DNA of 64,000 nucleotides from JAPOKJ01 sp031421635 (GCA_031421635.1 JANOPA010000124.1:7834-71833); one strand, 5' to 3'. Positions 17,521-26,590 are shown, counted from the stretch's first letter. Notes: generated from the sequence alone by a model not told the origin. Translations and numbers: made by a program.

Positions 17521-18873
17521 ATGAATGCACCAGACCGTGAACAGTTAAAAGCCCTGAATGCCACGCAAAACTTGGACATGAACTCTTGGTGGATGCCCTT
17601 TACGGCTAACCGCCAGTTCAAAGCCAATCCGCGTATCTTGGCGAAGGCCAAGGGTATGTTTTATGAGTCCCTAGACGGACGAGAGATTTTGGATGGTTGC
17701 GCGGGGCTTTGGTGTGTCAACGCGGGCCATGGTCGAGAGGAAATTGCTCTCGCGGTAGCGCAACAGGTGCGGGATTTGGATTTTGCTCCGGCCTTTCAGA
17801 TGGGTCATCCCCTAGGTTTTGAGTTCGCCGCCAAGCTGACCAGTCTCGCTCCAGGCTATGACAAAATTTTCTTTACCAATTCAGGGTCTGAGGCGGTCGA
17901 TAGTGCTTTGAAGATTGCCTTGGCCTATCACCGCGCCAAAGGCGAGGCTTCGCGTACGCGCCTCATTGGACGCGAGCGTGGCTATCACGGGGTGGGTTTT
18001 GGCGGTATTTCGGTCGGTGGAATGGTGAGTAATCGCAAGGCCTATTCCGCGAACCTTATCCCCGGCGTGGATCATCTTCCTCATACGCATAGTTTGCAGC
18101 ACAATGCTTATAGCCGCGGTCAACCAGCCTGGGGCGCTGATTTGGCCAATGAGCTTGAGGATCTCGTCGCCCTACATGGTGCTGAGACCATTGCCGCAGT
18201 CATTGTTGAACCCGTCGCCGGGTCGACCGGTGTTTTGGTGCCCCCACAAGGTTACCTGCAACGTTTGCGTGAGCTTTGCACAAAGCATGGAATTTTGTTG
18301 ATCTTTGACGAAGTCATTACTGGCTTTGGTCGGCTCGGAAAGCCTTTTGCAACACAGCGCTTTGGCGTGCAACCCGATATGTTTACAACGGCGAAGGGTA
18401 TTACAAATGCCACTGTTCCAATGGGCGCAGTTTTTTGTAAACAAGCGATTTATGATGCCTTGATGAATGGCCCAGCAGCCACGATTGAGCTTTTCCACGG
18501 CTATACGTATTCAGGTCATCCCTTGGCTTGCGCGGCGGGTTTGGCGACCCTCGGTATTTACGAGCGCGAGGGCCTGCTCACTCGAGTCGCGTCCATCGAA
18601 GAGGAGTGGGCAGACGCCGTGCATTCACTTAAAGACCTGCCTAACGTCATCGATATTCGTAACATTGGCTTGATTGGAGCCATTGAACTCAAACCGCGTG
18701 ACGGTGCGCCCGGAGTTCGTGCCTATGACGCTATGGTCGCGTGCTTTGAAGCAGGGCTTTTGTTAAGAGTAACTGGAGACATTATTGCGCTTTCGCCACC
18801 TTTGATCATTGAGTCTGCGCATATCGATCGAATTGTGACGACCGTGCGCTCAGTCTTGCAAAAGCTCGCCTGA
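17521..18873 (+). CDS. Class III aminotransferase (beta-alanine/omega-amino acid:pyruvate type)
   Basis: PLP enzyme of 450 residues transferring an omega-amino group to pyruvate. It has the subclass signature WWMPFTANRQFK near the N-terminus, the cofactor phosphate cup FTNSGSEAVDSALK, IVEPVAGSTGV, the LLIFDEVITGFGR loop (Asp that contacts PLP nitrogen) and the Schiff-base lysine in TTAKGITNATVP (Lys292). ELFHGYTYSGHPLACAAG is the usual substrate-binding region. Closest in flavour to beta-alanine:pyruvate transaminases (BauA/OapT), but related omega-transaminases share these motifs. Transcribed alone; convergent with the MFS gene downstream. Confidence 0.9.
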   Translation: MNAPDREQLKALNATQNLDMNSWWMPFTANRQFKANPRILAKAKGMFYESLDGREILDGCAGLWCVNAGHGREEIALAVAQQVRDLDFAPAFQMGHPLGFEFAAKLTSLAPGYDKIFFTNSGSEAVDSALKIALAYHRAKGEASRTRLIGRERGYHGVGFGGISVGGMVSNRKAYSANLIPGVDHLPHTHSLQHNAYSRGQPAWGADLANELEDLVALHGAETIAAVIVEPVAGSTGVLVPPQGYLQRLRELCTKHGILLIFDEVITGFGRLGKPFATQRFGVQPDMFTTAKGITNATVPMGAVFCKQAIYDALMNGPAATIELFHGYTYSGHPLACAAGLATLGIYEREGLLTRVASIEEEWADAVHSLKDLPNVIDIRNIGLIGAIELKPRDGAPGVRAYDAMVACFEAGLLLRVTGDIIALSPPLIIESAHIDRIVTTVRSVLQKLA

Positions 18874-18889
18874 GGGCACAAGGTTAGCG

Positions 18890-18919
18890 CTGATGGGGCT
18901 TTCGCCAAGTCTCCATCAG
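18890..18919. terminator. Possible hairpin between convergent genes
   Basis: The arms CTGATGG (18890-18896) and CCATCAG (18913-18919) form a 7-bp stem in the short space between the aminotransferase and the convergent MFS gene. There is no U-tract, so a true intrinsic terminator is unproven. Confidence 0.3.
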
Positions 18920-18924
18920 TGCCT

Positions 18925-20112
18925 CTAAGCCGTTGATGCCGCGAGCTTGCGAGGGGAGCGATTGGTGTCTGAGGGCAAAAAGTTTACCAGGGTAAGGGTG
19001 ATCAAGCCGATGATCGCCATCGTGTAGAGCAAAGTCTCAAAGCCCTTCGCCTTGACGACCGGTCCAAGCAGGTAGACCGCGATAGAACTGATACCAAATG
19101 AGATTGCCAGTCGAACTCCAGAGACGCGCGAGCGCATGCTGTTGTCCACATAGCGCACGATCAAAGCGTCAGTAAAAGGTATGGCACCGAAGACGGAAAT
19201 CATGAAAAGCACCAGTGCAATAAGGAGTGCCCAGCCTTGAGCCTGGGCCGCGATATAAAACAATGGTGTTTGAATCATCGCGACCAGCAAGTAAACTCTT
19301 TTCAAGGGATAGCGATCAAGCATGCTGCCCACCGCAAGCTGCGCGAAAGAGGCCAGCACATACACGCCCGCCAGCATCATTCCAAGCATGGCAGGGTCTT
19401 CAACCACTCCTTGAAAGCGCTCGCGCAAGAGTTCTGCGTTGCCATTGGTGGTGAAGTTAAAGACTAAGCTGGACGTGATCGCCGTCATGGTCATCACAGC
19501 GACAATCCGAACCATGGAGGCCCGATCAGTGGAACTGGCTGGGGCTTTCTTTTTAGCAGGTGCTGACATTTCTTGGGGCGCCACTTTCATGAAAACGAAG
19601 CCAAGCACAATGCTCACCAAGCCCGGTACAAAGAAGGCTGCGCGCCATCCGAAATATTTGACGAACAGGCCAGTCACGAGTGCGGCGACCGCAATGCCCA
19701 AGTTCCCGGCCAGTCCATTCACACCAATGGTCATGCCAGGCTTTGCGGCATCCTGAAGCAACATGGGAATGCCTACTGGGTGATAAATTGAAGCGAAGCA
19801 GCCCAGTAGACCAAGCGCTATGGCGATTTGCCAGGGGCTTTGGGTGAAGGCTACGAACATAGCCGAGACGCCCATACCGATAAAGAAGATCACCATCATT
19901 TTGCGCCGCCCCCAGCTATCGCCTAGTTTGCCAGAGGGCATGGAGCCAATGCCGAACATGAAAAAAGCTCCGACCGAATAGGGCATCATGTCCTCCCAGC
20001 GGGCCAAGCCGAAATCAGAAGTGATCTTCGTCACGGCCGTTGCAAAGATCAGTAGAAACATATGATCAACCGCATGTGCAATGTTGAGCAAGAGCCGGGT
20101 AGGGGTGTTCAT
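18925..20112 (-). CDS. MFS transporter
   Basis: A 395-residue major facilitator with 12 hydrophobic segments. The loop 2-3 motif reads GSMPSGKLGDSWGRRKMM, and the second half carries a related QLAVGSMLDRYPLKRVY. The start MNTPTRLLLNIAHAVDHMF at 20112 matches the usual N-terminus of this group (conserved NIAHAVDH); an upstream in-frame ATG at 20193 would add 27 non-homologous residues. The substrate cannot be inferred. Convergent with the aminotransferase; divergent from a solute-binding protein gene. Confidence 0.85.
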   Translation of the reverse strand: MNTPTRLLLNIAHAVDHMFLLIFATAVTKITSDFGLARWEDMMPYSVGAFFMFGIGSMPSGKLGDSWGRRKMMVIFFIGMGVSAMFVAFTQSPWQIAIALGLLGCFASIYHPVGIPMLLQDAAKPGMTIGVNGLAGNLGIAVAALVTGLFVKYFGWRAAFFVPGLVSIVLGFVFMKVAPQEMSAPAKKKAPASSTDRASMVRIVAVMTMTAITSSLVFNFTTNGNAELLRERFQGVVEDPAMLGMMLAGVYVLASFAQLAVGSMLDRYPLKRVYLLVAMIQTPLFYIAAQAQGWALLIALVLFMISVFGAIPFTDALIVRYVDNSMRSRVSGVRLAISFGISSIAVYLLGPVVKAKGFETLLYTMAIIGLITLTLVNFLPSDTNRSPRKLAASTA

Positions 20113-20288
20113 GGAAAATCCTCGAGGCTTAACTTTTGGGCTGGATTGTAAATTATCGCACTCAGGCCACCAAAAAAAGTCATGTCCTTTCAATCTTTAT
20201 TCAATCTTGAGCTGTTCCTTTTTAAATGGTGCACTTAATTTTTGGGCTTCGATTTGCCAAGAGTGCAACAACTGCCCAGAATGCGGGC

Positions 20289-21188
20289 ATGAACAAGAAC
20301 CTTCAATTATCGCGACCCAGCGGGGCTGGCCAAGCTCTTTTATTAAGCCTAATTCTCATCATAGGTGCCTTAAGCGGATGCGTGACTTCGATGTCATCAA
20401 ACGCTCCCGTCAGCGGGGTGGTCGCCGGGCAGGGGCTCGTCAGTGTGGCGCCGAAAGAGGTCATTCAGGCGCTTGCTCCAAGTGGCGTGCTGCGCGTCGG
20501 CGCCTACTCTGGAAGCCCGACTTCAATGGTGCGTGATGCGCGTACTGGCCAGCAAATGGGCATTACTTATGAGCTGGGGCAGATGCTCGCAAAGCGCCTT
20601 GGCGTTCCCATGCAGCTCGTAGAATTCTCTCGAGTCGCTCAAGTGCTTGAGGGCATTAAAAGCGGAGCGGTAGACTTTACGTTTACGAATGCGACTGAAA
20701 TTCGAGCGAAGGATATGCACTTCGCACAGTCACTAGTGCGACTTGAACTGGGCTATCTGGTGCCAACTGAAAGCGCATTGAAAACGCCGATTTCGAAATT
20801 GGATGACATTGATCGCGCCGGAGTAAGGGTGGGGGTGAGTCAGGGCAGTAGCTCCCAGGGTGTATTGGGCAGGCAATTCAAATCGGCCGTCTTGGTACCG
20901 GCCGACAGCTTGAAACAAGCACAAGAAATGCTTGCTCAAGGACGTATCGATGCTTTTGCAACCAATAAGGGAATTTTGTTCGAGATGGCGGAGGGATTGA
21001 AGGGTGTGAAAGTGTTGGACGGACGCTGGGGCGTTGAAAACCTCGCCATGGCGATTCAAAGAACGGGCCCAGCACGCGAGATTTCGCTGGATTTTTTACG
21101 CCGTTTTGGGGCCGAGCTGCAAGCCAGTGGTGAGCTCACGGCCATGATAAAAAGAGCGGGTCTCAAAGGGGTTGCTGCAAATGACTAA
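20289..21188 (+). CDS. Family 3 solute-binding lipoprotein (amino-acid type)
   Basis: Periplasmic binding protein of the SBP_bac_3 fold. The start at 20289 gives a lipoprotein signal with lipobox LSGC. The mature part has VLRVGAYSGSPTSMVRDARTGQQMGITYELGQMLAKRLG, then FTFTNATEIRAKDMHF, then RVGVSQGSSSQGVL and ALKQAQ-type hinge regions. Its ligand is probably a small polar compound, but no ABC permease or ATPase is nearby, so it is an orphan. Its last 8 bases overlap the following Bug protein gene, implying co-translation. Confidence 0.85.
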   Translation: MNKNLQLSRPSGAGQALLLSLILIIGALSGCVTSMSSNAPVSGVVAGQGLVSVAPKEVIQALAPSGVLRVGAYSGSPTSMVRDARTGQQMGITYELGQMLAKRLGVPMQLVEFSRVAQVLEGIKSGAVDFTFTNATEIRAKDMHFAQSLVRLELGYLVPTESALKTPISKLDDIDRAGVRVGVSQGSSSQGVLGRQFKSAVLVPADSLKQAQEMLAQGRIDAFATNKGILFEMAEGLKGVKVLDGRWGVENLAMAIQRTGPAREISLDFLRRFGAELQASGELTAMIKRAGLKGVAAND

Positions 21189-22158
21189 TAAAATCACCAG
21201 GTTTTTGTTCAATGTTTTGGCCTCAGCTTTGGCACTCACCGGCACAAACATCTCAGCGCAAACGTATCCCGTCAAACCGGTCAAAATCATCGTAGGCTAT
21301 GCACCTGGGGGTGCGGTCGACGCCGTCGCGCGCTTTGTGGGTCAAAGTTTAAGTACAAGCCTGGGCCAGCCTTTTGTGGTGGAGAACAAGCCGGGTGCGG
21401 GTACGAATATCGCGGTCAAAGCGGTGATCGAAGCCCCCGCCGATGGTTACACCTTAATGTTGGCCGCAAACGCCTTGGCGGCGAATATGTCGCTTTACCA
21501 GCCTGCACCCTATGACCTGGAGAGGGATTTGGCTCCGATCGCCTTGGTGGGGCGTGTGCCGGTTGTACTGGCAATGAATGCAAGCGCGGGGCTTCCCAGC
21601 TTGGCAAAATTGATCGAAGCTGCAAAAACAAAGCCCGGCGCAATCGCCTTTGCAAGCCCCGGCAACGGCTCTACTCCCCATATGGCCATAGAACTCTTTG
21701 CCAAGGCCGCGGGTATTTCTCTGCTGCACATTCCTTACAAGGGAGGCGCACCGGCCATTACCGACGTGATTGGCGGGCAAATGCCCCTGGTTGCCGTCAA
21801 TGCGCTTGAAGTAAAGCCCCATATGGCCAGCGGCAAACTCAAGGTGCTGGCCGTTTTGAGCCACAGCCGAAGCCCAATTTTTCCGGATGTGCCGACCATC
21901 GCTGAATCCGGGTTTCCAGGTTTTGAAGCTTCAGTTTGGTATGGGTTTGTTGCGCCTGCCGCCACACCCAAAGCGATTGTTATCAAGCTCCATGCCGAGG
22001 TGCAAAAGGCTTTGGCGAGCCCGGAAGTCCGTGAACGAATGAGTGCGGTCGGCGGCGAGGTGATCCCTGCGAGTATCGAGCAGTTCGGTGCCTTGCTCCG
22101 AGCCGAGCGCTTGCGTTATGAAAAGTTGGTGAGAGAGGCCAATATTAAGCCCGACTAA
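21181..22158 (+). CDS. Bug/TctC-family periplasmic binding protein
   Basis: A 325-residue tripartite-tricarboxylate-receptor type protein. It has a Sec signal (LASALALTGTNISAQ), then YPVKPVKIIVGYAPGGAVDAVARF, ENKPGAGTNIA, DGYTLMLAANALA, FASPGNGSTPHMAIELF, LLHIPYKGGAPAITDVIGGQ, and the C-terminal FPDVPTIAESGFPGFEA region. These are standard Bug ligand-loop motifs. The ligand (often a carboxylate or aromatic acid) is unknown, and no TctAB membrane subunits are adjacent, which is usual in Burkholderiales. The start at 21181 overlaps the upstream gene by 8 bases. Confidence 0.92.
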   Translation: MTNKITRFLFNVLASALALTGTNISAQTYPVKPVKIIVGYAPGGAVDAVARFVGQSLSTSLGQPFVVENKPGAGTNIAVKAVIEAPADGYTLMLAANALAANMSLYQPAPYDLERDLAPIALVGRVPVVLAMNASAGLPSLAKLIEAAKTKPGAIAFASPGNGSTPHMAIELFAKAAGISLLHIPYKGGAPAITDVIGGQMPLVAVNALEVKPHMASGKLKVLAVLSHSRSPIFPDVPTIAESGFPGFEASVWYGFVAPAATPKAIVIKLHAEVQKALASPEVRERMSAVGGEVIPASIEQFGALLRAERLRYEKLVREANIKPD

Positions 22159-22193
22159 TCAAGGTGAGCAATTTGAGCCTGGCCTGTCGAGCT

Positions 22194-22305
22194 CGGCTAG
22201 GCAAGTTCGACTAGGCAAGTTCGACTAGGCAGGTTCGACTAGGCAGGTTCGGCTGAGGAGGTTCGGCTAGGGGGCTTCGGCTAGGGAGCTTCGGCTAAGC
22301 GAGCA
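22194..22305. repeat. 14-bp tandem repeat, 8 copies
   Basis: Eight consecutive 14-bp units, each close to cggctaggcaggtt, run from 22194 to 22305. They diverge by one to four bases, the last unit most. The array starts about 35 bases after the Bug gene and runs across the stop codon into the last codons of the convergent esterase gene. The 14-bp period is not a multiple of three. Confidence 0.92.
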
Positions 22306-22957
22306 CCTTCAGTAACCAAGCTCGCAAATCGCGAATCTCTTCTAGGCACACGCTGTGTTCCATTGGGTAGTCGTGCCATTCCACTTCATAGCCAAGGCTG
22401 GTCAAAGCAATACGCGAGGCTTCAGCTCTTTGCAATGTCACGACTGCATCCTGGCGGCCGTGAGCCATAAAGATTGAGGTGGCTTGGTTTGCACTGGCGC
22501 GTTCTTTCGAGATCTTGTCCGCAAGAGGTAAATAGCCCGACAACCCGGCAATGCCCGCTAGTTTTTGCTCGAACCGCAAGCCGGTCATATAAGCCATCGC
22601 GCAGCCCTGAGAAAAGCCCGCGAGCACGATTTTGCCGGCAGGAATGCCCCGTGCAATTTCCTTGGAAATGATGTCCTCAATCGCTTGCTGTGATTTCCGC
22701 AAACCCGCCTCATCCTCGCGTCGCACAAGGTCCGTACCCAGGATGTCGTACCAAGCAGGCATTACATATCCGCCGTTGATGGTGACGGGCATGACGGGTG
22801 CATTTGGAAACAAGAAACGAACCGGCCCGATGGCGGAGAGTTCTATTTGCTCCGCGATTGGGAAGAAGTCACTGCCATCGGCTCCGAGGCCGTGCATGAT
22901 AATGATGGTGGCGACCGGGTTTTCTCCGGTTAATGCTTCGGTAACTTCTAGGGACAT
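22295..22957 (-). CDS. Carboxylesterase/phospholipase of the alpha/beta hydrolase fold
   Basis: A 220-residue esterase of the YpfH/EstB type with no signal peptide. The oxyanion region is IIMHGLGADGSDF, the nucleophile elbow is GFSQG (Ser116), the acid is in MAHGRQDAVV, and the catalytic His is in DYPMEHSVCLEE. Members hydrolyse short-chain esters or act on acyl thioesters; the substrate is unknown. The ATG at 22957 has a good aggaa ribosome site, better than the upstream ATG at 22975. The last codons lie inside the 14-bp tandem repeat, so the extreme C-terminus could vary between strains. Confidence 0.9.
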   Translation of the reverse strand: MSLEVTEALTGENPVATIIIMHGLGADGSDFFPIAEQIELSAIGPVRFLFPNAPVMPVTINGGYVMPAWYDILGTDLVRREDEAGLRKSQQAIEDIISKEIARGIPAGKIVLAGFSQGCAMAYMTGLRFEQKLAGIAGLSGYLPLADKISKERASANQATSIFMAHGRQDAVVTLQRAEASRIALTSLGYEVEWHDYPMEHSVCLEEIRDLRAWLLKVLA

Positions 22958-23389
22958 GTTTTCCTCTCTACCCAAGCAACACCTTAGGCGTCAGGGGGCG
23001 ATAATTTTTGCGTTAAATCGCTCGCTAATGTAGCTGGGTTTTGTGAGATTTTCGCCCAATTAGTTAGCCGCGCCTAAAATAAATCTGGTAATGATGCACC
23101 GCACATGTATAATACGGGCCTTGCAGTGGGGACGGTCAAGGCCAAAAGGGCAAGGTCCACAACCACTATTCGCATCGTCACCAGCTTAGAACACCGATCA
23201 CCCGCGCTCTTTTTATTAGAGCGGCATTTTCAAGATTTCGGGAGTTCAATGCGCAGGTTTCACTCTTTGTCGTTGAACATTGAGGTCACCATTTAAGCGC
23301 TTTAAATCCCTGTTGATCGATGTAACACGATCAACTTTTGATCATTTAAATGGAACCGCCAGTGGGATTCCCCTGGGCGGGTATGGACG
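22958..23389 (+). promoter_or_regulatory. Long leader and promoter region of the RNA helicase
   Basis: About 430 bases without a convincing gene separate the esterase from the helicase. A perfect TATAAT hexamer at 23108-23113 is a plausible -10 box, although its -35 region is weak. If used, it would give a helicase leader of about 270 bases. Long leaders are known for cold-responsive DEAD-box helicase genes in enterobacteria; a similar role here is inference. Confidence 0.4.
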
Positions 23390-25351
23390 ATGTCGACGAC
23401 ACCTATCTCTTTCGAGTCTTTTGGACTCGCAGCTCCCCTATTGGGCAATATCGCCCGTTTAGGATTTACCACCCCCACTTCAGTTCAAGTAGAGGCGATT
23501 CCTCACGCCATGCTTGGCGGCGATTGGATGGTCAGCAGCCGTACCGGTAGCGGTAAAACGGCTGCCTTCTTGTTGCCCATACTGAATGCGATTCTCGCAG
23601 CCAATGAATCAAAGCCTGCATCGGCACAAACTCCTGGCAATAACCAAAACCCTTGGACCGCTGGCGAAAAAGTGAACTCCCGCAAGCAACGCTCTGGTGG
23701 TCGCGATCAGCGTTTCGAACCTGTTGCGCCCCAAGCGATTGTGTTGTGCCCAACCCGTGAATTGGCCCAACAGGTGGCCGCAGATGCAATCAATTTCGTA
23801 CATGGTTTGCGCGGCGTTCGCGTGGCCATCGTGGTGGGCGGTGTGCCTTTTGTGAAGCAAGTTGCTGAACTACAAAACGCATCTTTGGTGGTAGCCACCC
23901 CAGGTCGTTTGTTGGACTTGCAAGAGCAGCGCAAGATTCGCCTCGATAACGTTAAGTTCCTCGTAGTCGATGAAGCCGACCGCATGTTGGATCTTGGCTT
24001 TCAGGAAGATCTTGAACGCATTTCCAACTCTTGCTCAAATCGCGATCAAACCTTGATGTTCTCGGCAACATTTGCGCCCCGCATCATGCAATTGGCCTCG
24101 GCCATGATGAACAATCCGGGTCGCCTCGAATTGGCGACGGCTCAAGACAAACATACCGACATTACCCAGACTTTGCATTGGGCCGATGGCTTGCAACACA
24201 AGAAGAACTTACTCGGCCATTGGTTGCGTACCGAAGGCAGCGATCAGATTTTGGTGTTCGCAAGCACGCAAATTGATACCGAAGCCATTGCTGATGAACT
24301 CGTTGAGGAGGGCTACAACGCAGCCGCCTTGCACGGTGCCATGCCGCAGCACATGCGTAATCGCCGTCTGCAAAACCTGCGCGACGGTCGTATCAAGATT
24401 TTGGTGGCGACCGATGTGGCTGCGCGTGGTATTGACGTGCCGACGATCAGCCATGTGATTAACTTTGGCCTACCCATGAAAGCCGAAGACTATGTGCATC
24501 GTATTGGTCGTACCGGTCGTGCAGGCCGTAGCGGTGTTGCTGTAACGATTGCTGAGTTCCGTGAGCGTCACAAGATTCGGGCGATCGAGCAGTACACACA
24601 GCAAATTCTTAAAGCCGACGTGATCGAGGGTCTCGAGCCAACACCTCGTAAATCGTTCGATGGCGGTGGCCGTCGCGACGGTGGTCGTCCGGCACGTAAT
24701 GGTGGTGGTGGTGGCTATGGTTACCAGGGTGGTTATGCTCGCCAGGGCGGCAACGACCGTCAAGACGGGTTTAGAACCGCAGAAGTTCGTGAATTCAAGC
24801 CAGCACCAAGAGGTGATTGGAAACCCGCTGGTAATTTTGCGGATCGTCCAGCCGGCGGCGGCTATGCCGGAAAATCGGCTGGCTTTGCAGGCAAGCCTAG
24901 TGGTGGATTCCGTGGTCAAGAAGGTGGCGGATATCGTGGTGGTGCAGAGGGCGGCAATCGCGGTGCGCCAGAAGGTGGTTATCGTGGGGCGCCAGAAGGT
25001 GGCTATCGTGGAGCGCCAGAAGGTGGAAATCGCGGTGCGCCAGAAGGTGGCTTTGCAGGCAAACCAGCTCGTACTTTTGCAGATCGTCCAGAGGGCGGTT
25101 ATGCGGGCAAACCAAGTGGTTTTGCAGGTAAGCCCTCGGGCGGTTATGCAGGTAAGTCGGCGGGTTTCGCGGGTAAGCCTTCAGGTGGCTTTGGTGCTAA
25201 ATCGGGTGCTGGTTTTGGTGCCAAGCCTGCCGGGGGCGGTTATGCAGGCAAGCCCGCAGGCGGGTTTGCGGGCAAGAACTTTACGGGTGCTGATGGTAAG
25301 CCAACAACGTTGAGCAAGCCTTTGTACGCGAAACCACGTCGCGCTGCTTAA
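23390..25351 (+). CDS. rhlE: DEAD-box ATP-dependent RNA helicase (RhlE-like)
   Basis: A 653-residue RNA helicase. All core motifs are visible: a Q-motif region (TTPTSVQVEAIP), Walker A SRTGSGKTAAF, PTRELAQQ, VATPGRLLDL, VVDEADRMLDLGF (DEAD), FSATF, VATDVAARGIDVP and HRIGRTGRAG. Residues from about 425 onward form a long low-complexity Gly/Arg/Lys tail with GYRGAPEG and GFAGKPSG repeats, a likely RNA-binding region. Such proteins remodel ribosomes and mRNA, especially in the cold. An insertion of about 35 residues rich in Asn/Gln/Pro lies between motif I and Ia. A long leader precedes the gene. Confidence 0.92.
   Translation: MSTTPISFESFGLAAPLLGNIARLGFTTPTSVQVEAIPHAMLGGDWMVSSRTGSGKTAAFLLPILNAILAANESKPASAQTPGNNQNPWTAGEKVNSRKQRSGGRDQRFEPVAPQAIVLCPTRELAQQVAADAINFVHGLRGVRVAIVVGGVPFVKQVAELQNASLVVATPGRLLDLQEQRKIRLDNVKFLVVDEADRMLDLGFQEDLERISNSCSNRDQTLMFSATFAPRIMQLASAMMNNPGRLELATAQDKHTDITQTLHWADGLQHKKNLLGHWLRTEGSDQILVFASTQIDTEAIADELVEEGYNAAALHGAMPQHMRNRRLQNLRDGRIKILVATDVAARGIDVPTISHVINFGLPMKAEDYVHRIGRTGRAGRSGVAVTIAEFRERHKIRAIEQYTQQILKADVIEGLEPTPRKSFDGGGRRDGGRPARNGGGGGYGYQGGYARQGGNDRQDGFRTAEVREFKPAPRGDWKPAGNFADRPAGGGYAGKSAGFAGKPSGGFRGQEGGGYRGGAEGGNRGAPEGGYRGAPEGGYRGAPEGGNRGAPEGGFAGKPARTFADRPEGGYAGKPSGFAGKPSGGYAGKSAGFAGKPSGGFGAKSGAGFGAKPAGGGYAGKPAGGFAGKNFTGADGKPTTLSKPLYAKPRRAA
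24938..25057 (+). repeat. 24-bp tandem repeat in the helicase tail
   Basis: Close to five copies of a 24-bp unit (ggtgcgccagaaggtggtta and four more bases) start at 24938 and encode an eight-residue Gly-Ala-Pro-Glu-Gly-Gly-Tyr-Arg repeat. The unit keeps the reading frame, so copy number could vary without inactivating the helicase. Confidence 0.9.
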
Positions 25352-25366
25352 TGTTTGTTTGAATCG

Positions 25367-25427
25367 TTGAGGCTGATTGCGGTCAGTCCTCAAAAAGAAG
25401 GGTCTAGAAGTTCTAGCGTTTTTTTAT
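25367..25427 (+). terminator. Possible terminator after the helicase
   Basis: A 10-bp stem (TTGAGG plus CTGA paired with TCAG and CCTCAA, one bulged T, loop of six) lies at 25367-25393. A run of seven T residues follows at about 25419-25425, after a small CTAG hairpin. The distance from the main stem to the T-run is larger than usual. Confidence 0.4.
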
Positions 25428-25661
25428 CTATCGCAAATTACGCAAGCCTGCGGACTCAAACCAAAACGACCCGGCGTTCAGAACTGTGCCGGGTAGCATG
25501 GCATTTGACGAGGCACTAGTCCAATAACCCGCCAGTGCTGACGTGCCGCCCAAGCCACCTTTAAGCGGGCCGCTTGCGGTGCCGACCTCCCAGATAATTC
25601 TGTCGTAATTAAACTGAATAGCGACCTTTCCGGCACCGGTATCGGAACGCGAGGTCTCCAC
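25428..25661 (-). pseudogene. Fragment of a nidogen-like (NIDO) extracellular domain protein
   Basis: The translation SRSDTGAGKVAIQFNYDRI, then WEVGTASG, then GGLGGTSALAGYW, then LPGTVLNAGSFWF follows the pattern of NIDO domains in exported bacterial PEP-CTERM-type proteins (DRSDTGAGDFDIVFNYD-like). Only about 75 residues remain, with no signal peptide and no C-terminal anchor. The upstream side is cut directly at the 3' end of the short-chain dehydrogenase gene. It is a truncated remnant. Confidence 0.6.
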
Positions 25662-25662
25662 T

Positions 25663-26469
25663 CTAAACAGCAGTCTGCCCCGTCAACTGTCGCGTGACCG
25701 GATGAGAGCTCGATAACCCTCCATCGACGGCTATAGCCTGTCCATTCACATAGCTCGACTGATCGGAGGCTAAAAATAAAGCGACATTGGCGAGCTCCTC
25801 GGGTTGCGCTGCACGTCGGAGCGGATTCAACCGCCCGAGCTTATGAGTTACTCCCTTGTCCTTTGCGTAGTCGAAGGTGGGTTTGGTCATTCCAGTTTCA
25901 GTGAGGCCTGGGCAAATCGCATTCACTCTCACATTGGTTTCACTGAGTTGCTGTGCCGAGACCATCACCAGGTTAATGACTCCGGCCTTCGAAGCGGAGT
26001 ACGCTGGTCCTCCCGCGCCCGAGCGTAGGCCGGCAACCGATGCAGTACAAATAATGGAGCCGCCTCGACCAGCGTCAGCCATGGCCTTGCCGGCATGCTT
26101 GACCATTAGCCACGGGCCAATCAAGTTAACACGCAAAATCTCCGCCCAGGCTTCCGGGGTGAGATCGAATATTCCATCGCGACCACCAGAGATGCCCGCG
26201 TTCGCAAATGCAACGTCAAGCTGACCGTAGGTGGCATACGCCGTGGTCACCAGTTTTTTCACGTCAGCTTCCAGGCCCGCGTCAATTTGCAATGCCTGGG
26301 CCTCGCCTCCATTTGAGATGACGGTTGCCACCGTGTCGTTAACGGCCGCGCTACGATCTCCCAAAATGAGTTTCGCACCTTCTCGCGCGAACGCGATGGC
26401 CGCGGCTCTGCCGATCCCTGAACCCGCGCCGGTGATGATGGCAACCTTACCTTCCAATTGTCCCGCCAT
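25663..26469 (-). CDS. Short-chain dehydrogenase/reductase (SDR)
   Basis: A 268-residue classical SDR using NAD(P). The cofactor motif is TGAGSGIG, followed by the structural FANAG motif, the active-site Ser in CTASVAG and the YSASK catalytic Tyr/Lys pair. The GLTETGMTKP region follows the substrate loop. An Asp in ILGDRS after the second strand favours NAD over NADP. The start MAGQLEGKVAII at 26469 has a good aggag site; an upstream in-frame ATG adds 12 residues. The substrate is unknown. It lies divergent from the aldolase gene. Confidence 0.9.
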   Translation of the reverse strand: MAGQLEGKVAIITGAGSGIGRAAAIAFAREGAKLILGDRSAAVNDTVATVISNGGEAQALQIDAGLEADVKKLVTTAYATYGQLDVAFANAGISGGRDGIFDLTPEAWAEILRVNLIGPWLMVKHAGKAMADAGRGGSIICTASVAGLRSGAGGPAYSASKAGVINLVMVSAQQLSETNVRVNAICPGLTETGMTKPTFDYAKDKGVTHKLGRLNPLRRAAQPEELANVALFLASDQSSYVNGQAIAVDGGLSSSHPVTRQLTGQTAV

Positions 26470-26590
26470 GTTTCTCTCCTGTAAAAGTTGAGCTTGCCAT
26501 GCCAATAGATGGAACGCACCCAGGCGCTCGCTGGAACGGTACGCTATTCGCCGGTCCTACCTCACTGCTCAAGCACGTTAGAATGAAGTC

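Noticed and set aside
22194..22305. CRISPR array
   Set aside because: The units are contiguous 14-mers without spacers, and no cas genes are near.
24470..24919. 149-codon Thr-rich minus-strand frame
   Set aside because: A shadow of the repetitive helicase tail; composition follows from the complement of Gly/Arg codons.
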